From assembly GCF_014218335.1 (NCBI RefSeq), contig NZ_AP023367.1, forward strand, positions 4,521,501-4,585,500: a DNA stretch of 64,000 nucleotides, in the 5' to 3' direction. The notes under the pieces are model-generated. The model was not told where the DNA came from. It worked only from the letters and a program-made list of their open reading frames with translations, and ran no database searches. Each line of letters begins with the position of its first letter. Position 1 is the stretch's first letter. The position numbers were made by a program, and so were the translations under genes. Of this stretch, positions 13,101-23,900 are shown piece by piece. The DNA comes from Anaerocolumna cellulosilytica (GTDB lineage Bacteria; Bacillota; Clostridia; Lachnospirales; Lachnospiraceae).

Positions 13101-14892
13101 CACTTACATAATCCTCAGAAGGATACATAACGCTTTTCATATCTAGACCATACTGGGCATATAAAATATTAAAGCATCGATCCGCTTCCTCTCGAAATAC
13201 TCTATATGTTTTGTACAATTCTGATCCCATATTCACATACTGTGCCCCCTGGCCAGAAAACATAAATACAGTATTTATTTTTTTACTTGTAACATTGACT
13301 GCTCTTAAATCCCTTTCCCCAGATATGTCCGCTTTCAGAATTCTTATAGCTTCGTTTATTTCAGTAGCTGCGAAATACTTACGGTACGATAACGATCTCC
13401 TGCCAACCTTTAATGTATATGCAAAATCTGCAAAGTCTACATCGTTGTTTTCTCTTAAGAAATTATAGAAACATTCTGTCTGCGTTTTCAAGGCAGACTT
13501 CGTATTTGCAGATAGTACTATTAGTTGTGGACTATCTGATTTTTTACTAGACTGTTGTACCGGTGGTTCTTCAAGAACTATACTTGCGTTCGTACCTCCG
13601 GCTCCAAAGGAGTTTACCAAAGCTCTTATTGGATATATATTCTCCTCAAAATCCCTGAATCTATTGTTTACATAAAAACAACTGTTCTCAATTACAGGAT
13701 TTGGTTCTTCACAATGTAGTGAAGGAAAAAGTATTCTGTTCTTTAATGAAAGGATTGTTTTTATAATACCAGCTGTACCAGCTGCGCTATTCAAGTGACC
13801 AATATTTGTTTTTACAGATCCAATCGCAATTCCATCTTTCCTCTCAACATTCTTAAAAGCACTCTTCATGGCTTCTATTTCAATAGAATCTCCGACTTTT
13901 GTAGCACTTCCATGTCCTTCTATAAAAGCTATACTGTTAGGCTCAACCTCAGCTAACTGCATCGCTAACTTCATAACCTCAGCTTGTCCCTCAACTCCAG
14001 GCGCCATATATCCAATTCTATTGCTACCATCATTATTTACCGCAGATCCCCTTATAAGTGCATGGATTTCATCACCGTCTTCAATGGCATTTTCCAGCCT
14101 TTTCAGTACCAACAGGCCTATTCCGTCTCCAAAGACTGTTCCGTTTGCATTCTCGGAAAATGATCGGCAGTGTCCATCTGATGATACTATCATACCTTCT
14201 TCATAGAAATACCCTGCTCTTTTAGGAAAACTGATGCCTACACCACCAGCTACAGCTATGTCACATTCACCAGATAGAATCGATTGTACCGCTAAATGAA
14301 CAGATACCAAAGATGTAGAACACGATGTAAAGACAGTAAGTGCCGGACCTCTCAAATTGAGCTTATATGCCACCCTAGTTGACATTAAATCCTTATCGTG
14401 CAAAAGTGTTTTTGAGTATGCTTCTGAAACATTTCCTGCGTTATAAGCGTTCATAATTCCATTCTGGTCAGAAAACAATGTGCGAGCTTCCCAAAGCGGG
14501 TTTGGTGTGCCTCCCACAAATAGCCCTACCGTTCCTTTATATTGCTCTGTATCGTATCCGGCATGTTCCAAAGCCTCCCAGGTACATTCATGCAATAGGC
14601 GCATTTGTGGGTCCATTATTTCTGCTTCTTCATCTGAATATCCGAAAAAAGCTGCATCAAAGTAATCGGGATTTTTAAGACTGGCCCTTACCTTAACATA
14701 GCGCTCATCCTCCATGTATTTCTGCTCCACATTCAATTTTGCAAGTTCATCTGCTGTCAATATTTCTACTGACTCTATTCCATCCGTTAAATTTTTTAGA
14801 AATTCACTCATATTTTTTGCACCCGGTAGACGGGCCGCCATACCTATAACCGCTATTTCCAACCCTGGTCTGTAGTCACAAAATTTATCCAT
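7126..14892 (-). CDS. Hybrid PKS-NRPS protein: KS-AT-KR-ACP-C-A(Ser)-T
   Basis: Second assembly-line protein, about 2588 aa. KS Cys near 190 (TSCSTSL); its EAHGTGT motif reads EGHGSAT with the His kept. AT: intact, GYSLGE near 636, second motif HGAHS rather than the common HAFHS, so extender choice cannot be read. KR: ITGGLGDLG near 1169, YAAAN block, no B-type Asp (GIVGK). ACP: GGDSL near 1474. C domain: HHIVTDG near 1655. A domain: FTSGSTGVPKG near 2127; residues read by alignment to GrsA give D-V-W-H-I-S-L-I-D, a serine signature. T domain: GGNSI near 2512. A GTG five codons upstream (14907) is possible, but the ATG at 14892 is spaced properly behind GGTGGAG. This is the only PKS module in the window with its own working-looking acyltransferase. 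Confidence 0.95.
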   Translation of the reverse strand: MDKFCDYRPGLEIAVIGMAARLPGAKNMSEFLKNLTDGIESVEILTADELAKLNVEQKYMEDERYVKVRASLKNPDYFDAAFFGYSDEEAEIMDPQMRLLHECTWEALEHAGYDTEQYKGTVGLFVGGTPNPLWEARTLFSDQNGIMNAYNAGNVSEAYSKTLLHDKDLMSTRVAYKLNLRGPALTVFTSCSTSLVSVHLAVQSILSGECDIAVAGGVGISFPKRAGYFYEEGMIVSSDGHCRSFSENANGTVFGDGIGLLVLKRLENAIEDGDEIHALIRGSAVNNDGSNRIGYMAPGVEGQAEVMKLAMQLAEVEPNSIAFIEGHGSATKVGDSIEIEAMKSAFKNVERKDGIAIGSVKTNIGHLNSAAGTAGIIKTILSLKNRILFPSLHCEEPNPVIENSCFYVNNRFRDFEENIYPIRALVNSFGAGGTNASIVLEEPPVQQSSKKSDSPQLIVLSANTKSALKTQTECFYNFLRENNDVDFADFAYTLKVGRRSLSYRKYFAATEINEAIRILKADISGERDLRAVNVTSKKINTVFMFSGQGAQYVNMGSELYKTYRVFREEADRCFNILYAQYGLDMKSVMYPSEDYVSASRRINEIDVIQLAVFILEYSLSKLMLHWGIMPDILVGYSLGEVTAACIAGVFSLEDTLKIVNTRGKLMRSTLDGMMLSIPIKAELIAPEDGITVAIDNGASCVVSGTKEAIQAYHNKMKHQNILCIPVNSSHGAHSHLMEPVLDEFLQLLEGISFHEPRYLMISGITGKLLDNREVIKPSYWVRQLRETVMFAKGVNGLLNDKDSIFIEIGPGRDLTVLVNSFINNLDNKNRRAFAVDLVRIQGNKISDEYFILNRLGKLWQEGIKIDWNNCYVDEKRRRIPLPTYPFEGKSYWPESDTINALVNRPAENPVLYKEPLDDWFYVPSWKHLPLLRVGKDTRIQYTYLIFYASQYDLENEIVHCLRSRGEKVVTVIPGTYFSFNNGEDFIINPSEYEDYINLFETLKNTKTIPDKIIDLWPINDSLGEDLVERFKKAQELGLYSILKIVKAMEQCSIDNKTDINIITCDLHEITGEEQIVPENATLLSTAKIISQEYLHINCRCIDIHEDSKNGKKAVMLSRILEDEFSLPASDRIVAYRGKQRWIQVFETVKIERNVNSSYLKQQGLYLITGGLGDLGFNLAKHLIKTYNAKIVLLGRSDLSSIDRNARIDGEVDKFARLKELKNLGGIVLYYPCDVSDAGQTAAIIAEVERETGSINGVIHAAGIVGKSASAIKYITKEICEEQFKAKVYGLIALEKVFRKRQLDFCLLASSLSNILGGLGDTSYAAANIYMDYFVQTQRYKGQHYWLSVNWETWYFEKEQKNNSNLGINRIMYSMKVEEGIDTFDRIMSCLNVNRVLISSGNFQKRMDMWMKLDEVQPHIEEEIASNGVKPRPDLLSDYVLPCSLREKTLVTIWEKTLKVTGIGIMDDFFELGGDSLKAINMVANVRKEISIQIPLSDFFKNPTIKAISGMFSDSSTHQRYIIKPALKKQYYNASAAQKRLYILNQMEGQTTAYNEPIVVRLEGKIEKEKVQQVFERMVSRNEILRTGFDFKDNVLVQIIYDNIQVCTKHYHCSEENAEQVLKDFIQPFDLCAPPLMRLGFIDMGEDKSLLILDMHHIVTDGVSETIITRDFMELYMGKSLPRLTVQYKDFSEWQNEMRESGQLREQEEYWLKVFETEAPVLNMPCDFPRPPFLDYEGGIHSFTIDKTQSEMLRKLARSEKVTLYMLLIAAFNVFLQKLSGNEDIVIGTVVSGRNCDDLQNTVGMFVNTLPIRNYPKKEKKFNIFLEEVKESVLGAFNNQEYQFEELIEKLAITRDASRNPLFDIMFVWQNLDMPEIAINGINLKAYKYRKNVSKFDVSFVGYESEEGTINFDIEFASRLFKTETISRFAEYFKRIIDEVIKMPDNSLEDIDILTMEERTKILYKFNDTYVDYSVEGNLNTYIEENAELKANKVAVVCGERSITFKEFNEKANQVANLLIKSGVGANVIVGIVANRSIEMLVGIWGILKAGGAYLPIDPECPDDRKRLMLHDCGVKILLTNSASLDKVVFESEIIVVDSSKVEEYSTQNPVIRITPSDAAYVIFTSGSTGVPKGTLVQRNSLVNRLLWMTELCNISGNDVILQKTTYTFDVSVWEIVLPLVIGAKVFLAKPGGEKDPDYLREIIRGKGITVTHFVPSMLTAFLESHPGNNDGNKLRMCICSGEALTQKHKDLFFSKMGSHVEFYNLYGPTEAAIDVTYFKVSESDYSIPIGKPVANTKLYIMDEKRRLLPIGVMGDIYISGIQVGRGYINNPELTNNCFFEDHLNPGQRMYRTGDIGRWLENGNIEYIGRNDDQVKVRGFRIELGEIEKKILEHPDIQEAAVCVERINDNAEILMYFKAHQLLKSEEIRRFLLKSLPDYMIPSKYFTVGEFPTTSSGKIDRKLLRERGKELVRTVKYTAPENNLEIQIASVWMEVLHTDKIGVEENFFDAGGNSINLILVNNLLKTLLEIDIPVAVLFRFTTIRSLAVYLTEQQDGKLMKKDDELILSKAGEGRERLKQRRRYIKDKDI

Positions 14893-14989
14893 TTTATTCT
14901 CCACCACTTATTCCTTAAATTTGCAATCCTATATCAACTTGTTATTCACATAAAATATCAGATGTTTATAAGATATAATTATCAGAAAT

Positions 14990-17900
14990 CTACTTTTTTC
15001 TTAGGTTGTATCTGCGTTGGATACTATTTTTTCCCCTATTCAATTCATTAGTCCGATCTATATTTCTACTAGAAGTAGTATCCTCTTCATTATTTCCTGC
15101 TAGGTTTTGGGCAAGAGAGTGTATTGTTGGGAATGAAAACAGCTTTAGTATAGGTATATTCATATTTAACGCTTTTCTAAGATTCCCTGTAATCTGAATC
15201 ATATCTAAAGAGGACGCTCCGATGTCAAAAAAATTATCATGAATACTAATTTCCTTATATCCAAAAAAGTCTTGAAATACCTCAGCAATGTTTTCTTCCA
15301 TTTTATTTTCTGGAGAAACATATGAGGTTTTCAAGCCTTCCCTGTCTATTTTTGTTTGATAAGTTTTCTCTGCCCCTACGTCCTTACCTGCTGCACTAAG
15401 TTTTATCCAAGTGTTTATCCGGTCATCCATGTTTCCAGATGATACAAGAATTCTTTCAAATCCATGGTTATTTGTAACATATTTAAATACTTCTACACCT
15501 TCTTCTGGCTCCATAAACAATTCCCTCAATGAGAAGTTGAAGCTCATCTGTGTTCTTTCTACACTAAATTTCCACCCCTCCCAGTTAACACTTATCCAAT
15601 CCTTCCCGCTGGATCTATTAAATTCACTGATAAACGAATCCATGAATATGTTAGCCGCAGAATATGCGGCAAAACCCAAACCTCCAAGCGCCGATGATGT
15701 TGATGATGTTACTGTAAAGAAATCCAATTCCTTGTCACGGAACAAGCGATAAAGTACCATTGTCCCAAATATTTTAGACACAAACTGCTTTTCACAATCC
15801 TCTCTGTTGATTTCGTTCAGCGTTTTGTAAAGGGAATCTCTCATTGCCCCCGCGGCATGAATAACCCCGTTGATTTTACCTGTCTGGCGTTCAGCATCTT
15901 CTACTACGGAATATATAACACTGTAATCTGATATATCCCCTGAATATGTATATATTTCTGCACCTTGTTTTTCCAGTTCTATTACTCGTTTAACCTTTGA
16001 TGCAAGTGGGTCATGTTCTCCCTTATCTATCAGCCATTTTTCACGTTCACCTCTTTTAGGGAAAGCCGATCTGCCTATTAGTATCACCTTGGCATAATAG
16101 TTATTCGCAAGATAATCTGCTATTGAAAAACCTATATTTCCCATTCCTCCAGTAATAAAATAAACACCCTTTTCCTTAAACTTGGTATTATTTTTTGGTA
16201 ATACTGTCGGTGTATATTTCTGGATATATCGTATATTGTTTCTATAAGCAACTACTGTATCTATATCTGCTCCTTGCATCTCGCAAATCAGCTTTTGGAT
16301 AAGTTTATTTTGTATATACTGTTCTTCTGGTATTGATATATCAATGTTTCTACACCTGACAAAGCTCAACTCCTGTGGAATAACCTTACAAGGTCCGAGC
16401 ACCGCCGCCTTTGCAGGATTACTTCTATCAGAACCGTCCACATTATGCATATTACTTGTAACAACAATTATTCTTGTCTTATACGCCGAACTTTGATTAG
16501 CTAATGCTTTTGCAAGGTAAGTTATACTAAAGAAGCCCGAATCCAATTCTGTATAAATATTCTCTTGAGTCAGTTCTTCATAACCAATGCTATCAGAAAC
16601 ACTCCACAATGAAACAATACTCCCAGGCATTATACCTTTTACAGCAAGTTCATCCAATAGAAGCGCATAGCTATTTTCCTCTTTAAAATTAATGTGATAT
16701 TCATTCTCTCCCGACTTTCCAAAACCGATTCCTTTTCTAACCTTTATCACTGTACCAACTCTTGCCTCAAGTTCATTTACCAGACTTGTATGAAATTGTG
16801 TATCATCCATAAATACCATCCACCCAAAGTTTTCCTGAGAGTCACTATCAGAAATAACACTCATGAGGGATTGTTCCCATAAAGGTACATAGAACCAGTC
16901 GGAAATGTCCTGCTTCTTTACAAGTGCTTCACTCCCCTTAATAGGTGTCATTTTGAATGGATTTCCGTTAATCCAGTATCTCTGCCGTTCGAATGGATAT
17001 GTTGGTAGCGAAACCCGTTTTCTCTTTTCTTTACTATAAAGTTTCTCCCAATCTATTGCCACACCCGACATCCATAATTGGCCAAGCTTTTCGAATAATT
17101 GATTCGATATACATAATCGTTCGGAAGGATCTATGACAAATTGGATAACTTTCCCATTATCTGTAGTTTCTATATCATTATCATTCTTTCCAAATTCAAT
17201 ATATATACATGACTTGGTATCAGAGAGTTCCTCTGACTCAAGCCCACAGCATGTGCTTCCAGGGTTCTGCTCAATATATTTAAGCTTTGATACAATTGAA
17301 CTTGATATCTCTTCAAAACGTGCTGTATTGGACAAAGCTATTTTAATTGCCTCTTCCATTCCATCCCCTTTAATATTGTCTGGTCTTATTCCCCATGAAA
17401 TCAATGTTTTAGCAAAGGCATATTGTATGCAGAAAAGAATAAAAGGATTTTCTTTCACCGCAGAAATATCTTCATACCGCAATGTCACCTGGTTGTCAAT
17501 AGCACTAATAAACCAAGGTTCAATATACGGTGATAAGGCTGTAAGGCACTCGTCTATTTCTTTCTTAAAAATAGATTCCGTCTTATACAGCTCCATCCAC
17601 TTGATTATGTTTTTTATACCTGAGGAAAGAAAGACAAAAACAATATTAATATCCATATTTCCCGTACAATTTGTAATTGCTAGACCAGTATTTAAATATT
17701 CTATCGCTTTTACCCTATCCTCAATAGCAAAGGCCATCCTATAAGCAAAATGGGTTCTCCCTGTCTGAAGTGTGTATGCCAAGTCGGCCATATTAATTTG
17801 GGGGTGATTATCTAAATGCTCCGATAACTGCTTTATTTGTTTATTAAGTTCAAACTCAGTCCTTGCTGAGAGTAGAATAAGTTTATAAATCCTTACACTT

Positions 17901-20900
17901 TCTTGGTCCTCCAAAACTGGTGGTTCCTCAATGATAACATGTGCATTCGTTCCTCCTAATCCAAGCGAACTTATTCCTGCTCTCAAGGGAATATCACTGT
18001 TTTTCCATTCAGTGGGCTCTGTAACCAGGTAAAATGGACTATCAATCAAATTTAATTTAGGATTAGCTACTGTTACATTTAGTGTAGGCGGAATTAACCT
18101 GTGTTTTATAGCTAATACTGTCTTAATAAGCCCCGCTACGCCAGAAGTACAGTCTAGATGTCCTATATTGCTTTTTACTGAACCTATACCACAGAAATTC
18201 CTCAAATTAGTATTAAATACCTGTTTCAATGCTTCTATTTCAACTGTATCCCCCAAAGGAGTGGCAGTTCCATGTGCTTCAATATATTGTATAGATTCTG
18301 AAGGTATACAAGCTTTCTTCAAAGCACTTTGTATTACATTCTTCTGTCCATCTACACTTGGAGCAGTGTACCCAAGCTTATTGCTGCCGTCATTATTTAT
18401 TTCTGTTGCTTTGATAACTGCATAAATATTATCTCTGTCTTCTATTGCCTTTGAAAGTTTCTTAAGGACTACTGCCCCAGCACCAGTACCTTGAACAAAT
18501 CCATCTGCATTAATATCAAAAGTGCGACAATGTCCATCCGATGATTTAACCATACCATCTTGAAACAGATATCCTGTTTTGTCAGGTAATGGACTTATTG
18601 TGGATGACCCTGCAATAGCTATATCACAATCATTTTTCAACAATGACTCACAAGCAACATGAACAGCAACTAATGAAGACGAACATGCCGTATAAAGTGA
18701 AACAGACGGTCCTGTAAGGTTTAGCTTATATGATATTCTTGTACTCATATAGTCTTTATTAAATAACTGTTCAGATGCAAGTTCCCCCAAAATCTGGGTT
18801 TTCCCTGAAAGAGCAACTAGTGCTTCCCAATATAAATTGGGCGAAGCACTTGAGAATAGACCTATCGGTATATGAGATTGTTTGGATGAATATCCACTAT
18901 CCTCCAAAGCCTCCCAAACTATTTCATGAAATACTCTTATTTGAGGATCCATTATTTCAGCCTCTCGCGGAGAATATTTAAAAAACTCTGCGTCAAAGTA
19001 CTCTGGATTTGGCATAACTCCCTGCGCTTTCACATAACTTGGGTTATTTACTAAGTCTGGACTTACACCTATATCTAAGAGTTCCTCATCATTAAAATAA
19101 GTGATACATTCGATTCCATTCTTTAACTTATTCCAAAATTCCTCAACATTGTTAGCATCCGGAAATCTGCAAGCCATACCAATAATAGCTATTTCAGAAT
19201 CATTTTCTATAACTGATTTTGAACTTTCACTATATTGAGTTGCGATTTCATCTTTTGATAGTAATGATATATTATGCTCACTATGACCCAAGTAACTTAC
19301 AAGCGACTGGACTGTGGGGTATTGGAACAGGGTTGTGATTGATACATCTTCCCTAGCAACTTCTTTAAGTTTATTGACTACTCTAATTAGCTTTAGTGAA
19401 TTTCCACCAATATCGAAGAAATTATCAAATATGCTGATTTTATCTACCTGTAATACTTCTTTCCAAATTTCTGCGACTTTCCTTTCCATGTCAGTTTTTG
19501 GAGGTTCATAATGATTTCGAGTTATCTTAGGCATTGGTAGTGCATTTCGATCAATCTTACCATTGGGATTTAAAGGTATTTCTTTTAACTGGGTAAAATA
19601 TGAGGGAATCATATAATGTGGCAGCTTTTTTGCTATACCTTCCTTCAAATCCCCTATTAGCATATCCTCCTGTCCTGTAAAGTAAGCAAATAACTCCTGG
19701 GATTCATTCACTTCTCTTGAAATCACCACGGCTTCTTCAACCCCAACTATTCCCATCATCACCGTTTCTATCTCACCTAATTCAATACGGTATCCTCTAA
19801 CCTTTACCTGATTATCCATACGACCAAGGAACTCAATATTTCCATCTGTTTTCCACCTTGCCAGATCACCAGTTCGATACAGCCGTTCTCCCTTTTTAAA
19901 AGGATTCATAACAAAACGTTCTTTTGTTAACGCAGGTCGGTTTAAATATCCACGAGCCAAACTCTCTCCTGCTATGCACAACTCTCCAACAACTCCAAGA
20001 GGCTGAAGATTACGACATTCCTTAGACATTATATAGACTTGGTTATTAGCTATAGGCTTTCCGATATCTAGTGCTTCTTCTCCTGAAATGTCCTTCATCG
20101 TTGACCAGATTGTGGTCTCTGTCGGACCATACATATTGTAGATTTTTCCTTTAAAAATCTTCTTAAGCTTTTTCATTAAAGATACTGGAAATGCCTCTCC
20201 TCCTACTAATAGGACCTTTAATCCTCCAAGGGCAGTACAGAATTTCTTATCTTCCATTAGAATTTGCAATCTAGAGGGGGTTGTCTGAAATATACTAATC
20301 TGTTCTTTTGATAACACTACACTTGCTTTCTCTCCATTTACTTGTTCTTCCCTATTTCCCAAAATCACCTTACTTCCACAAACTAACGGCAGTAGTGTCT
20401 CTAATGCAAATATGTCAAAGGATACCGTCGTCAAAGACAAGATTTTATCATTATTATCAAATGAAATCTGTTCTGTTATTCCAGTTATAAAGTTTACAAC
20501 AGAATGATTCTCTATCATAACTCCTTTGGGACGACCTGTTGAACCAGAGGTGTAGATCACATATGCCAAGTCTTCTGATTCAGCAAGTACGGGAGGGTTT
20601 TCTAAGTTCAAATCTAATCTAACTGATTTTCTTAAATCCACAGACATTTCTTTGTAGATATTATAATACTTTTCAACATTTGTTAAAATAAGATCCGCTT
20701 TACTGTCTTCTACTATATAATCTATTCTTTCTACCGGATATTCTGAATCTACCGGAATGTATGCTCCTCCTGCCTTCAAAATTCCTATTAACCCAGCAAT
20801 CATTTCAAAAGAACGTTCCACAATCAAGCAGACAATTGAGCCTTTATTAACACCCCTTTTTTGAAGCTCCGTTGCTACACAATTTGCTGCCCCATTGAGT

Positions 20901-23900
20901 TCAGCATAACTGTGTTCCTTTCCATTCCAAACTACTGCTGTTTTTTCTGAATATTTAGACACGCAAGTTTCAAATAATTTTTGTATACTACCAGTTCTGT
21001 CATATTCCCGTCTGGTATTGTTAAAACTATTATCAAGTAGAATCTTTTCTTCCTCTGAAATCAATTCTATCTCTCCAATTGTCATATCCACCCCCTCATT
21101 CAAAAAGGTGTTTATGAGTCTAAGGAAATAGTTCTTGTACCTTTCAACTGTTTTAGAAGAAAATAATGCTACACAGTATTCAAGTGTAAAACAATATCGA
21201 TCTTCTACTTCAGACCCATGAAACGATAAATCAAATTTGGCTATTTGATTTTCATATTCAAAAGGCTTTGACTTTATTCCTGGGATTTTCACTTCCTTAA
21301 CATCCATATTATGTAAGCTAAACCACACATCAAACAAAGGATTCCTACTCATATCTCTTTTTATATCTACTTTGTCAACAAGATCTTCAAAAGGGTAATC
21401 CTGATTCTTAAAACACTCTACTGTACGAGTCTTCAATTCCTTTAAAAAGTTTTCTACACGCTTCTCCGCAGCTGGAGTATTTCTTAGTGCTAATGTATTT
21501 ACGAATAACCCTACAATTGGTTCCATATCACTGTGGGTTCGTCCGGCTACTGGGGTTCCTATAATAATATCTTCCTGTCCAGATAATTTTGAAATCAAGA
21601 TGTTTATTATCCCTAATAGCATCATGTATGGTGTTAATCCCAAGGCCATCCCCAGCCTCTTTAGACCTTCACTTTGCTCAGGACTTAAATCGAATTTGAT
21701 ACTTGCTCCCTGAAAGCTCTGTCTCACCGGACGTGGACTGTCCTGAGGTAAGTTCAATACTGGTAGTTCCCCTGAAAACTCCTTTAACCAAAACTCTTGT
21801 GCTAATTTAAAATTCTCTTTCTTCTTTTCACTATCTTGCCATTCAGAAAAGTCTTTATACTGAATTTTCATCTTGTCCAATTCCTGTGCACTATACAGAG
21901 CCACGAACTCTTCTAGTAGAATTAGATGAGACATTCCATCTGCAATTATGTGATGCATATCTATCATTAGAAGATATCTTTCTGGAGATGTTTTTGCTAT
22001 TCCCGCTCTTATCAAATGAGGAGATGTTAAATCAAAAGGCCGTACAAATGCATGTACCAACTCTTCTTCTTTATCCCTATTTCCTTCTACATATTCTAGT
22101 TTAAAAGTGATTTCTTCATTGATTTTTTGCTGGGGCTCACCATCTATTATCATAAAGGAAGTTCTCAAAATTTCATGGCGTTTTATCAATTCTATAAGGA
22201 CATCTTCTACCCTTTTTTTATCCAAATATCCTTCCAAAACCGTTATTTGAGCCATGTTATAGGATATTGATTCCTTGTCTAACAAATGGAGCATAAACAA
22301 TCTTTTTTGAGCATGAGAAAGAATATAATAATCTTTCTTTTCTGCTTTAGGAATCTTTACAAATGAGCTCTTGACTTGTTGTTCTAGAAACATTCCTAAC
22401 TCTCTAATAGTGGGTTTATTAAAGATATCTGACAGTGTTACCTCCTGATTCATCTCCTTATGTATTCGTAATATTAACCTTGTGGCTAGCAGTGAATGAC
22501 CTCCAATATGAAAAAAGTCACTGTTTGCACCGATTTTGTCCAAATCAATCTCCAAAACTTCCGACCAAATTTCTATTAATTTCTTTTCCAGATCAGTGTT
22601 TGGCGGTTCATAATTTTTGTGAGTTAGCTCGGGCATCGGTAATGCTTTTCGATTAATCTTGCCATTTGAATTAAGAGGAAATTCTTTCAACCGGACAAAA
22701 TACGACGGAATCATATAATGGGGCAAAGACTCAGATAAATAATTAATTATCTCGTTATCAGTAACTTTAGACGTTGCGGTATAATAAGCGCATAAATAAG
22801 CGCTTCCCTCTGGGCTTATTTGGGGAGTTACAATTGCCGCAGAAATTTTTTCATAGTTAAAAAGTTTATATTCTATCTCTTCAATTTCAATTCTAAATCC
22901 TCGTATCTTTATCTGGAAATCATTCCTTCCAAGATATTCAATATTTCCATCCGGCATCCAACGTGCCAAATCACCTGTTCTATATATTTTTTCGTAAGAA
23001 GCGTCATAACTTATGTTAGCTTTATTCTCTAATTCTTTTATAAAAAGGTTTGAAACAAATTTCTCCTTTGTAAGTTGTTCTCTATTTACATATCCCCTAG
23101 AAATCCCTACACCGCTTAAGCAAAGTTCACCTGGAACGCCAATAGGTTGAAGCCTGTTATGCCTATCTACAATATAAGTGTGTAAATTTGACATCGGTTT
23201 ACCTATTGGTACAATAGCTCCGCCATTAAAATCCTTTAAGGAGTAATGCGTTGCATAGATGGTCGCTTCTGTTGGACCGTATAAATTCTCTAAAGAAATA
23301 TTACTATGCAACTTTTTAAATTGGTTTACCAAATCGGCTGGCAATGCTTCTCCCGCAGATATTATATATTTCAGGCTGCTTATTCTCTTTACAGCTTTCT
23401 TATTTTGCTCAATATATTCGAGAAAGTATTTAAACATTGATGGCACAATATTTATGTGCGTTACATTATATGCTTCAATTGCATCAATTATCTTAATGGG
23501 ATCTTTTTCGTGACCACTCTCCAGAACAGCCAGTCTTCCTCTTCCCATAAACCAACCCATTATTTCTGTAACCGAAACATCAAAGGTATAAGTGGTTTTT
23601 AATAAATATGTATCATTTTCTAGAACAGGATATCTATTTTCCAAATCCAACAATATATTAACTACACTTTTATGTTCTATCATTACTCCTTTCGGATGAC
23701 CAGTAGAACCAGAGGTATAGATAATATATGCAAGATTATTCGCTGCAGAAGTTCTCCCAAGATTCTGCCCACTTTCCCCTGTTACCTCCCCATCTATATA
23801 TAATACATCCCCATCCCAATAATCTATTTTAGTAATATCCGAGGATATTAATAGCATGGTTGCATCAGAATCTTGAAGTATGTATGCATTCCTATCTGCA

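Noticed and set aside
13868-14206. Rightward open frames inside the giant NRPS/PKS genes (for example here and at 17133-17744 and 32956-33501)
   Set aside because: They lie opposite clearly coding sequence, lack ribosome sites and show no protein motifs.
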